Assembly (NCBI GenBank): GCA_025455635.1
Contig: JALOMF010000246.1
Span: forward strand, 1 to 6,400
Length of the DNA stretch: 6,400 bases
Direction: 5' to 3'
DNA from: Saprospiraceae bacterium
GTDB lineage: Bacteria > Bacteroidota > Bacteroidia > Chitinophagales > Saprospiraceae
In this document: positions 1-5,988 of the stretch, in pieces
Layout: each line of letters starts with the position of its first letter
Numbering within the stretch: position 1 is the first letter of the stretch
Position numbers and translations under genes: made by a program
The notes under the pieces: model-generated
What the model saw: only the letters and a program-made list of their open reading frames with translations
The model's database searches: none
What the model was told of the DNA's origin: nothing

Positions 1-727
1 CCTGTGCTGAGCCACCCAAAGCCTTCTCCCATTGAATTTCTCCTATTACGGACAATTTTAGAATCCAGCAATCTCGATTTCCATGATTGGCAGACACATC
101 TCCGTTATAAGAAGATGACATTCCTGCTACAATATACCCCCCATCGCTAGTCTGTTGGATTGAGTTTGCATAATCTTCACCTGACCCGCCGAATGATTTC
201 TGCCATTGTACTTCACCAAGTTCTGTCAACTTTACTATCCAAATATCTTCATTTCCGTGATTGCCAGTAACTTCGCCGTCCTGTGAATCTGATACGCCAG
301 CAACGATGTAACCACCTTCATTTGTTTGGATAATTGACCATGCTTCATCCCCCCAACTACCTCCTAAGTTTCTTTCCCATTGGATATTACCAGCTTCGGA
401 CAGTTTTATTATCCAATAATCACGATCACCATAATTACCCGAAACATCACCATCATTTGATTCGGATAATCCAGCTATGATATAACCGCCATCGTTAGTT
501 TGTTGAATGGAATATGCTACATCATTGTTTAACCCGCCTAGCGATTTCTGCCATTGTAAGCTACCGTTTTCAGTTAACTTAACAACCCAACAATCGAAGC
601 CTCCGTGGTTGCCTGTAACATCACCATCATTTGAAAGCGACCCACCGATTGCAATATACCCGCCGTCATTAACGGATTGGATTGAATGCACAAAATCGTC
701 GCTCGATCCACCAAAAGATTTTTGCCA
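1..727 (-). repeat. In-frame 174-bp (58-residue) tandem coding repeats, four complete plus one partial
   Basis: Conserved Trp codons (CCA on the plus strand) fall at 725-727, 551-553, 377-379, 203-205 and 29-31, exactly 174 bases apart. The units are therefore 554-727, 380-553, 206-379, 32-205 and 1-31 (partial), with no insertion or deletion between copies. The protein motif is well kept while many codons differ synonymously between copies (for example the Asp-Gly-Asp-Val and Trp-Ile segments), so the duplications look old and the array is held by selection on protein structure rather than by recent expansion. Confidence 0.9.
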
Positions 728-799
728 TTGGATGATTGGCTGAGAGCATACTAAAATTGAGGAAAAAGAAAATGCGATTAGAAATAACAGTTTTTTCAT
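1..799 (-). CDS. Exported tandem-repeat (beta-propeller-like) protein, N-terminal 266 residues, cut by the window edge
   Basis: The frame is open from the ATG at 799-797 to position 1 with no stop, so only the N-terminus is visible. Residues 1-19 form a signal peptide: MKK, then a hydrophobic core, then Val-Cys-Ser before Gln20, a plausible cleavage site. Val17 before Cys18 does not fit a lipobox, so a lipoprotein is unlikely. From Trp25 onward the protein is a 58-residue repeat: four complete copies (residues 25-82, 83-140, 141-198, 199-256) and the start of a fifth. Each copy has W-[QE]-[KR]-x-[FL]-G-G, then a DGGYI(V/I)AG strand, then a [NS]DGDV-type loop and D-x-W-I-[VL]-K-L. In Bacteroidota such proteins usually end in a T9SS sorting domain; that end lies outside the window, so surface secretion by T9SS is inferred. 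The repeat suggests one propeller blade per copy. The function is unknown. The region is AT-rich (24/60 GC in 421-480). No Shine-Dalgarno is visible, which is normal for the phylum. Confidence 0.88.
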   Translation of the reverse strand, partial: MKKLLFLIAFSFSSILVCSQPIIQWQKSFGGSSDDFVHSIQSVNDGGYIAIGGSLSNDGDVTGNHGGFDCWVVKLTENGSLQWQKSLGGLNNDVAYSIQQTNDGGYIIAGLSESNDGDVSGNYGDRDYWIIKLSEAGNIQWERNLGGSWGDEAWSIIQTNEGGYIVAGVSDSQDGEVTGNHGNEDIWIVKLTELGEVQWQKSFGGSGEDYANSIQQTSDGGYIVAGMSSSYNGDVSANHGNRDCWILKLSVIGEIQWEKALGGSAQ

Positions 800-881
800 G
801 CCCCGGAATTATTTAGGTTCTACACTGTTTACCTCGCCGATTCCAATCTGGTTTATATCCCTAACATGGTTGTCGGCAGGG

Positions 882-911
882 CAAACAGCGCTGCATGGTA
901 CAAATGTGCAA
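882..911 (-). promoter_or_regulatory. Weak candidate promoter for the exported repeat protein
   Basis: Read on the minus strand, TTG (911-909) is followed after 19 bases by GCTGTTTG (889-882). The spacing and the TTTG half match the Bacteroidota consensus TTG-N19-TAnnTTTG, but the TA is replaced by GC. It lies about 80 bases upstream of the ATG at 799. I saw nothing better in the leader, so this is only the best available candidate. Confidence 0.2.
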
Positions 912-945
912 CCCCACCGCCACACGCACAAAAACAAATAAACCC

Positions 946-975
946 TTGTTTCATAGACAATCAAGGCTATTTTTG
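946..975 (+). promoter_or_regulatory. Bacteroidota-type promoter (TTG-N19-TATTTTTG) for the 476-residue protein gene
   Basis: TTG at 946-948 is separated by exactly 19 bases from TATTTTTG at 968-975, a full match to the phylum's primary sigma consensus (-33 TTG, -7 TAnnTTTG). Transcription should begin around 981-983, giving a leader of about 55 bases before the ATG at 1036. The leader is AT-rich and has no Shine-Dalgarno sequence. Confidence 0.65.
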
Positions 976-1035
976 TGATAAAAATCTGATTGTCAATTAT
1001 TTATCACGAATTTTTTTCACAAAATACGCCACACC

Positions 1036-2466
1036 ATGCAAGACTCCCGCCTCGTAGAATTGTTGAAAACCCTCTCGCCCACCGAGCTAAAAGAACTCGG
1101 CAGGTGGCTGCGCTCCCCCTTTGCCAACCAGCGGGAGGAGGTCACACGGCTCTTCGATTACCTTGCAGATAAACTGGACTCCACCAAGGCGGCGGCGTTG
1201 AAAAAGGAAACGGTGTTCAAAAAACTCTTCCCTAGCGAGGCATTCGACGAGAAGCGGATGGCCTATGCCATGTCCCGGCTGAACTTGGCGGCGCAGTCGT
1301 GGCTGGTCTTTGCGGAGCAACAAAGCGGCGGCGAGGCGGCCTATCGGCTGCAATTGGCGAAGGCGCTTCGCAAACGGGGCCTGGAGCAGCAGTCGGAGCG
1401 GGAGCTGCGGCTGGCCGAGGCGGCGCTGCAAGCCCAGCCCCACCGCAACGTGGAATACCACCAACGCTGCCACGAACTGCACCAGCAGCGCTACGAGTCC
1501 AGCGCCAGCCGCCAGCGCACCGCTGCCCGCAGCTTTCAGGAGTGGTCGGATGAGGAGACCATCGTCTTCGCTGCCAAGAAACTGGGCCAAGCCTGCACGG
1601 CGCTCGTACACAAGGCCGTGTCGGAGGCCGACCTGCGCATTGACCTGCTGGAGGAACTGTTGGCCTTTGTGGAGCAGCGGCAACTCGTGGCCGTGCCCGC
1701 CGTGGGCATCTACTACCTCGGCTACAAGTCCATGACGGAAGGGGATTCGAGGCAGTGGTTTGGGCGATTGCGGGAGGCGATGCGGGCCTATTCGGGACAG
1801 TTCCCAAAGGCCGAAATGCGGGACGTGACCATGCTGGCCGTCAACTGCTGCATCCGGCAGATAAACACCCGGCAGGGGGACGGAGAGCAGGCGTTCTGGC
1901 TGGGGCAGGTCTTTGAAATCTACAAGGAAGGGCTTGACAATCAGGTGTTTATCGAAAATGGGGTGCTATCCCGTTTTACCTATAAAAACATCGCCAACGC
2001 GGGCCTCGGCCTCAAGGCATTCGATTGGGTAGAGGCGTTTTTGACCCAATACAAGGACGCCCTCGAACCCCGCCATCGGGAGAGCGCCTACCTCTTCAAC
2101 CTCGCCTCGCTTTATTTCCGCAAGCCCGACTACGACCGGGCGTTGGAACTGCTCACCCGTGCCGAGTTCGACGATGTGCTGCACAACCTCGACGCCCGCC
2201 GGATGCTGCTGCGCATCTACTTCGACCGGGGTGAGGTGGCGGCGCTGGACTCGCTGCTGGACAGCTTCGCCATTTTTTTGAGAAGAAGAAAAGACGTGGG
2301 CTACCTGCGCCAGAACTACCTCAACCTCATCCGTTTCACCAAAAAACTGCTGCAAACGCCCCTCGGTCCCGATAGCTATCGGGAGGCGGCGAGGGAGAAG
2401 TTGCGCAACGAAATCAGCGAGTGCAAGGCGCTGGCGGAGCGGGAGTGGCTGCTGGGGCGGGTGTAA
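1036..2466 (+). CDS. Uncharacterised helical, TPR-like cytoplasmic protein (476 aa)
   Basis: The protein is almost wholly alpha-helical by eye, with Leu/Ala/Arg/Glu-rich amphipathic segments. It has no signal peptide or membrane segment, so it should be cytoplasmic. The N-terminus has the pattern 'LSPTELKELGRWLRSPFAN' (residues 13-31), then 'ETVFKKLFPSEAFDEKRM' (58-75) and an 'MSRLN' helix. I recall this signature from a widespread but unnamed Bacteroidota family whose members carry SP[YF].N near residue 30. Near the C-terminus, residues 351-373 (AYLFNLASLYFRK...YDRALELL) and 387-419 resemble TPR helix pairs, which suggests a protein-binding scaffold; no catalytic motif is visible. The ATG at 1036 lies about 55 bases after a consensus promoter, and the gene appears monocistronic. 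It is GC-rich (46/60 in 1381-1440), unlike its left flank. Its TAA stop (2464-2466) is part of the left REP-like repeat, and it converges on the large surface-protein gene. The function is not known. Confidence 0.85.
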   Translation: MQDSRLVELLKTLSPTELKELGRWLRSPFANQREEVTRLFDYLADKLDSTKAAALKKETVFKKLFPSEAFDEKRMAYAMSRLNLAAQSWLVFAEQQSGGEAAYRLQLAKALRKRGLEQQSERELRLAEAALQAQPHRNVEYHQRCHELHQQRYESSASRQRTAARSFQEWSDEETIVFAAKKLGQACTALVHKAVSEADLRIDLLEELLAFVEQRQLVAVPAVGIYYLGYKSMTEGDSRQWFGRLREAMRAYSGQFPKAEMRDVTMLAVNCCIRQINTRQGDGEQAFWLGQVFEIYKEGLDNQVFIENGVLSRFTYKNIANAGLGLKAFDWVEAFLTQYKDALEPRHRESAYLFNLASLYFRKPDYDRALELLTRAEFDDVLHNLDARRMLLRIYFDRGEVAALDSLLDSFAIFLRRRKDVGYLRQNYLNLIRFTKKLLQTPLGPDSYREAAREKLRNEISECKALAEREWLLGRV

Positions 2467-2499
2467 CACGGACTGCCAGTCCGTGCTTTCGCACCTTCC
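2463..2499 (+). repeat. REP-like palindromic repeat, left copy
   Basis: This copy begins with GTAA followed directly by the hairpin CACGGACTG-C-CAGTCCGTG (9-bp arms around one base), then CTTTCGCACCTTCC. Compared with the inverted copy at 2583-2619 it is identical at 35 of 37 positions (differences at 2489 and 2497). The TAA at 2464-2466 is the stop codon of the upstream plus-strand gene. A conserved GTAA foot beside a palindrome, present as an inverted pair, resembles REP/BIME elements; that classification is inferred. Confidence 0.8.
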
Positions 2500-2525
2500 C
2501 CATTCCCGACACTTTTTTTTGCCAA

Positions 2526-2560
2526 AAAAGGCACAGCTCCATGTCGGAGCTGTGCCTTTT
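2526..2560. terminator. Bidirectional intrinsic terminator between convergent genes
   Basis: AAAAGGCACAGCTCC (2526-2540) pairs perfectly with GGAGCTGTGCCTTTT (2546-2560): a 15-bp stem closing the five-base loop ATGTC. The GC-rich core (11 bp) is followed by a T-run in both directions: four T's on the plus strand, and six on the minus strand because the A-run extends from 2524 to 2529. It lies midway between the stop of the plus-strand gene (2466) and the stop of the minus-strand gene (2616), so it can serve both transcripts. Confidence 0.85.
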
Positions 2561-2582
2561 GGTTTCGGAGAGGCTGCAATTT

Positions 2583-2619
2583 GGGAGGTGCGGAAGCACG
2601 GACTGGCAGTCCGTGTTAC
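2583..2619 (-). repeat. REP-like palindromic repeat, right inverted copy
   Basis: Read on the minus strand from 2619, it is GTAA, then CACGGACTG-C-CAGTCCGTG, then CTTCCGCACCTCCC: the same 37-base unit as at 2463-2499 with two differences. Its TAA (2618-2616) is the stop codon of the large minus-strand gene. The two copies point toward each other, with the hairpins at the outer edges and the terminator between them. Confidence 0.8.
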
Positions 2620-5459
2620 TTCACCATCAGTTTCCCGCTTGCCACCCGCTCGCCGTTCCTTGCTATTTGGAAAAAATAGACACCCGGTGCCAGCTCGCCC
2701 CGCTGGAACTCGAAGCTCGTGCCTTGGGCAGCCTGCTGGCGCAATACCTTCCCCGAAACATCCGTCAGCACCAAGTTCAGCGTACCGGGTTCGATGCCTT
2801 CCACTTGGAGCACGGCGCTGTCCGTCAGCGGGTTTGGCACTACATTTACGTTGGTTTTTGGTCGGAAAACGGGCGGCTCGGTGCCCACGACCGTCCACGG
2901 GTTCAGCTGACCTATTTTGTGGCGGTACGTGTTCGTCTGGATGGGCGCATTGAAGTCGAAATAAATCAAGGCCGTGTTGGCGATGACGTTGCCGTGGCCA
3001 AGGCCCGGCACCTGCGAGGCCCGGAAGCGCACGAAGCCGTGGGAGGCAGGTTCGTTCACGTTCGAGTCGGGCAGCATGATGTCTTCAAACGTGAAGGTCA
3101 GCCAGCCCTCCGGCGTCACGCCGTAGGTGTAGGGGTGGCTGCTGGCGCCAGGGCGGATGCTGGCGAGGTCGAGTTCCGGCGGCAGCACATCCACGATGAC
3201 GACCTTGAAGGCGGTGTCGGTGCCCGTGTTTTGGAATCGAATCAAGTACTCTAGGTCCTGCCCCGGCTCAATGAGGTGCTCTTCGCCGACGCCAGCGGGG
3301 AATCCCTGCTTGTCATTGGGGTCGAAGCTGCCGATATTGGCCTGGCAGTCCACGTCGGTGAAGGGGTCAGGGTCGTCGTCGAAGGCCCACTGGGTGAACA
3401 GGCCGATGCTCATCCAGCCGCCGCAGCCCTCGATGGTGGCCCCGGTGCTGGCAAAGCCGCTGGGGTGGCCCGCCGACTGCTGTGCTTCGAGGTGGAGGGT
3501 GCTGCCGTTGGCGGGCAGGGTGACGGTGGTGGACTGACCGGGCAAGAGCTGGAACTCCTCGGAGAGCAGCACGATTTGGTCCTCGATGATGATGTAGCCG
3601 AGCGGGGCGGACATCGTGCCCGTGCCGACGTTGGTGATGGTGAAAATGACGCTGTCACCGTTGCAGGTCACGTCGGTCTCGATGCTGCTGCCGTCCCAGA
3701 GCGGGCTGGGCTGGAAGCAGAGCGAGTCGGGCGAGATATGTGCCGTGGTACAGTGCGCCTGGCCCAGCACGGTCGAGTCGCAATCGAGGTAAGCGGTGAT
3801 GTGGAAGCTGCCGCAATCGCCGATTCCCACATCGCCGAGGTTGAAAGTGAGCGTGTTCCCGTTTTGCGAAGCCAGCGGGATGCTGGATGAAATGTAGGTA
3901 AAATAGGGGTCGAGCGTGACCTCCACCGTGGCGTCTTCGGCGGGCATCGTGCCCTCGTTGCAGTAGTGAACGTGGTAGTAGTTATCGAAGCAGCGGCGCA
4001 GGAACGGGGCGCTGATGTCCACGGTCAGGTAGGGGCAGTCCACGGCGGCCTGGGCGGGGAAATCGAGGGAGAGCGTGTCGTAGAACTCGGTGACGGAGAC
4101 TTGGTAGGGGCTGTTGCAGGTGACCCAGTACTGGCCCTTCGGTATAATTGTAACATTATAGGTGCCTGTATCAACTGGAAGCAAAAAATGCCCATTCGAA
4201 TCAGTTGTGGTGAAATAAGGGAAAGCACCATCTGTTTGCACCAACCAGCCTCCAAGTCCCTCCTCGGCGGGGTCGGGGAGGCAGTCGGCTTCTGTATCAT
4301 GGTGAACGGTGCCAGCGAGTGCTGAGGAAAAAAGCACTCCGAGAGAATCAGTTTTTATGATGACAAGGTCTCCATCCGTGAAAGCCGATTCATAGTTATT
4401 TGCAGTGATGATTAGGCTTCCGGCGGGGTCAACAACTATATTTCTGCTCAAAAATGAGGTCAATCCATATTTTTTTGTCCATTGCCACTGCCCTTCTTCA
4501 TCAAACTTATCTACCCTGGCTTGGCCAAAAGAATTACCTCGAAGCACAAAAAAGTCACCATTGGAATTGCGGGCAAAATCTGTAGATTGAATTGGGTAAT
4601 CGGGGAATGAAAGTTGAGGGTCATAGGCTGGGCGAGACCATAGTTGATTGCCATCTGGGTCGAATTTGTAGATATTTATTAAACCAACAGTAACAATACT
4701 GCCATCAGGGAGCACTTCAATGCGGACAGCAGCAACATCTTGAAGTTGATTTGACCCACCGAATAGTGTTGTTGAAGTCCATATATTATTGCCATCTTCA
4801 TCGAGTTTACGAATTGCGTAATAGTTTGTGAAAGGCTCCCATTCTAGCGTTATATAAACACCATCATGGCTGCTTTTAATATCCATGAAAATCGCATAGT
4901 CATCAAAGGGTTGGAAGTTTTTAAACCATTCTACATTCCCAAAATCATCAATCTTTATCAAGGATTTATAGCCTTGTAGGAAGTTCAACAAAGTTCCGCC
5001 AGCTATGATGTATCCACCGTCTGGAGCGACAGCGATGGACGTCGATATGCCTTTTTTTATCATGGAGTCCTGCCATATTATATTGCATTCCTCATCCATT
5101 TTGGCGAAATACTGAATATTGGTATTTGGCTCTAAATTGGCTGTGCCGAATATGACAATATTTCCATCGGGTGCCTTAATAGCCCCGGAAGGCTTCCAGT
5201 TATCGTTCAACTGCAAAGTTTTAGACCAAATCAAGTCCCCGTTTAAGTCCACTTTTAGCATCACGGCAGAATCGGCGGCAGCGTTTCCGTGGTCTTCAAC
5301 ACCTAAAACCAGGTATTTGCCATCATTGGAAATTAGGGGTTTAAGGTTTGGGCCTGAGTAATGGGAGATGTTTTCATAAAATCTCATCCACCCCTGCCCC
5401 CACGCCCCCACAGCACAGCCCATCGCCAGCACCGCCAGCCAGATTTTCATCATTTTCAT
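2616..5459 (-). CDS. T9SS-secreted surface protein: seven propeller-like units, SdrD_B/CarboxypepD-like, DUF11-like and DPNDK domains, type A sorting tail
   Basis: From the ATG at 5459 the protein is 947 aa; a longer start at 5504 gives 962 aa. I prefer 5459 because the signal peptide (MKMMKIW..., hydrophobic core, Ala-Trp-Gly before Gln) starts there, whereas the longer form adds 15 atypical residues. Positions below follow the 962-residue form. Residues 60-396 hold seven DG-x-[YI]-[LI]-[VI] ... K-x-D-x-x-G-x-x-x-W units (near 60, 112, 161, 213, 266, 314, 360), consistent with a seven-bladed propeller. Residues 396-485 (GTVHHDT..DCLPDPAEEGLGGW, then TDSNGHFLLPVDTGTYNV) resemble an SdrD_B or CarboxypepD_reg module. 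Residues 493-700 are Cys-rich DUF11-like repeats. Residues 728-866 (DPNDK, YLIRFQNTGTDTAF, IYFDFNAPIQTN) match the domain I believe is DUF7619. Residues 887-962 (VVPNPLTD ... GVYFFQI ... GKLMVK) are a T9SS type A sorting domain. It is likely exported by Sec and then T9SS, and surface-attached or released. The role is unknown. Base composition switches at about 4140 (residue ~455). Confidence 0.9.
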   Translation of the reverse strand: MKMMKIWLAVLAMGCAVGAWGQGWMRFYENISHYSGPNLKPLISNDGKYLVLGVEDHGNAAADSAVMLKVDLNGDLIWSKTLQLNDNWKPSGAIKAPDGNIVIFGTANLEPNTNIQYFAKMDEECNIIWQDSMIKKGISTSIAVAPDGGYIIAGGTLLNFLQGYKSLIKIDDFGNVEWFKNFQPFDDYAIFMDIKSSHDGVYITLEWEPFTNYYAIRKLDEDGNNIWTSTTLFGGSNQLQDVAAVRIEVLPDGSIVTVGLINIYKFDPDGNQLWSRPAYDPQLSFPDYPIQSTDFARNSNGDFFVLRGNSFGQARVDKFDEEGQWQWTKKYGLTSFLSRNIVVDPAGSLIITANNYESAFTDGDLVIIKTDSLGVLFSSALAGTVHHDTEADCLPDPAEEGLGGWLVQTDGAFPYFTTTDSNGHFLLPVDTGTYNVTIIPKGQYWVTCNSPYQVSVTEFYDTLSLDFPAQAAVDCPYLTVDISAPFLRRCFDNYYHVHYCNEGTMPAEDATVEVTLDPYFTYISSSIPLASQNGNTLTFNLGDVGIGDCGSFHITAYLDCDSTVLGQAHCTTAHISPDSLCFQPSPLWDGSSIETDVTCNGDSVIFTITNVGTGTMSAPLGYIIIEDQIVLLSEEFQLLPGQSTTVTLPANGSTLHLEAQQSAGHPSGFASTGATIEGCGGWMSIGLFTQWAFDDDPDPFTDVDCQANIGSFDPNDKQGFPAGVGEEHLIEPGQDLEYLIRFQNTGTDTAFKVVIVDVLPPELDLASIRPGASSHPYTYGVTPEGWLTFTFEDIMLPDSNVNEPASHGFVRFRASQVPGLGHGNVIANTALIYFDFNAPIQTNTYRHKIGQLNPWTVVGTEPPVFRPKTNVNVVPNPLTDSAVLQVEGIEPGTLNLVLTDVSGKVLRQQAAQGTSFEFQRGELAPGVYFFQIARNGERVASGKLMVK

Positions 5460-5528
5460 AGCTTGTATTTTTAAAAGATTGAAATAAAAAACGTGCTTTT
5501 TCATGTCCTGTCAATTTTAGTTTCCTGC

Positions 5529-5536
5529 CAAATTTA
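5529..5536 (-). promoter_or_regulatory. Candidate -7 element (TAAATTTG) for the T9SS surface-protein gene
   Basis: On the minus strand TAAATTTG (5536-5529) matches TAnnTTTG, but no TTG lies 19-21 bases upstream. It would give a leader of about 63 bases to the preferred ATG at 5459, but only about 18 to the alternative ATG at 5504. A competing candidate slightly upstream is TTG (5577-5575), 20 bases, then CACTTTTG (5554-5547), which has one mismatch in the TA. Either could be the true promoter. Confidence 0.35.
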
Positions 5537-5671
5537 CGGCATGATACAAAAGTGCTGTAGTGGGCATTGGTGTGCAAGGACAGTTTTGGAGATTTTCCAA
5601 ATTTATTTTCAATAAAAATTAACATAAAATATTGATTATCAGTTTATTGAAACATTTTTTATCAAAATAAC

Positions 5672-5695
5672 GCAACTTTTTCCCTTTGCAACTTT
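5672..5695 (+). repeat. 8-bp direct repeat upstream of the TA-like operon
   Basis: GCAACTTT occurs at 5672-5679 and 5688-5695, 16 bases apart start to start, within an AT-rich leader just before the candidate promoter of the DUF433 gene. Paired short direct repeats at such a site could bind an autoregulator, but the sequence is low-complexity and chance is possible. Confidence 0.3.
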
Positions 5696-5723
5696 AGCAA
5701 AAGCCAAACTGTTAGTAAATTTG
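5694..5723 (+). promoter_or_regulatory. Candidate promoter (TTA-N19-TAAATTTG) for the DUF433/DUF5615 operon
   Basis: TAAATTTG at 5716-5723 matches the -7 consensus exactly. Nineteen bases upstream is TTA (5694-5696), one base off TTG. Initiation would be near 5730, leaving a leader of about ten bases before the ATG at 5740, which is short but feasible. The -33 part overlaps the second GCAACTTT repeat, so a protein bound there would block initiation. Confidence 0.4.
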
Positions 5724-5739
5724 TAAAAAATCAACCAAC

Positions 5740-5988
5740 ATGAAAAAATCGAGCAAAATCACCGACTTTGTACACCGTGACCCGGAGATCATGGGGGGAG
5801 TGCCCGTTTTCACGGGCACGAGGGTGCCCGTGCAGGCGCTTTTCGACTACTTGAAGGGCAGCACGATTGAGGAGTTCAAGATTGGGTATCCGCGAGTTAC
5901 CGATGAGCAAATCAGCGCCGTACTTGATTTTGCTGCAAAGAAATTTATCAAAAATATACCCCTCCCCGTCTATGAAAACGCTGCTTGA
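5740..5988 (+). CDS. DUF433 domain protein, probable antitoxin
   Basis: The 82-residue product matches the DUF433 family along nearly all its length. Residues 12-31 read H-R-D-P-E-I-M-G-G-V-P-V-F-T-G-T-R-V-P-V, the family's signature with its GG-P-V and G-T-R-V core; then come an L-x-x-Y-L-K-G helix (34-40), IEEF (43-46), YP (50-51) and a D-E-Q-I helix (55-58). The usual family length is about 70-85 residues, so it is complete. DUF433 proteins are small, likely DNA-binding winged-helix-type proteins commonly encoded directly before a DUF5615 PIN-like partner, as here, and are taken to be the antitoxin of the pair. The ATG is preceded by an A-rich stretch without a Shine-Dalgarno, and its TGA (5986-5988) lies 17 bases inside the next gene, implying translational coupling. 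Autoregulation is expected for such cassettes but not shown here. Confidence 0.88.
   Translation: MKKSSKITDFVHRDPEIMGGVPVFTGTRVPVQALFDYLKGSTIEEFKIGYPRVTDEQISAVLDFAAKKFIKNIPLPVYENAA

Larger units (their letters stand above)
1060..4140. other. GC-rich block with a sharp right edge inside a gene
   Basis: Hand counts of G+C per 60 bases: 46 in 1381-1440, 36 in 2881-2940, 46 in 3421-3480, 40 in 3661-3720 and 35 in 4081-4140, then 22 in 4141-4200, 23 in 4441-4500, 28 in 4681-4740 and 22 in 4801-4860. The left side also changes, from AT-rich intergenic DNA to GC-rich coding DNA near 1060. The left edge is approximate because it coincides with a gene start; the right edge at about 4140 is inside an open reading frame and is not explained by a gene boundary. 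Confidence 0.7.

Noticed and set aside
1..727. Regular 174-bp spacing considered as a CRISPR or non-coding satellite array
   Set aside because: The units are in frame, coding, adjacent without spacers and conserved at protein rather than DNA level.
743..799. Possible lipoprotein signal (Cys18) in the exported repeat protein
   Set aside because: Val at -1 of the cysteine does not fit a lipobox; a standard signal peptide cut before Gln20 fits better.
800..1035. Short plus-strand frames (866-1057, 990-1172) in the leader of the helical-protein gene
   Set aside because: They overlap the promoter and the start of the real gene in other frames and have no coding character.
1087..1807. Two long minus-strand open frames (1087-1683 and 1232-1807) opposite the helical-protein gene
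   Set aside because: They are antisense shadows produced by GC-rich codons; their translations are low-complexity Arg/Ala/Pro/Leu-rich with no domain, and the plus-strand frame has a promoter and family motifs.
1966..2898. A 310-codon minus-strand frame spanning the convergent junction
   Set aside because: It covers the ends of two well-supported genes plus the terminator, and its translation shows no recognisable motif.
2421..3254. A 277-codon plus-strand frame crossing the intergenic element into the surface-protein gene
   Set aside because: It reads through both REP-like copies and the terminator, overlaps the end of one gene and is antisense to the sorting and DPNDK domains; it is an artefact of stop-poor GC-rich DNA.
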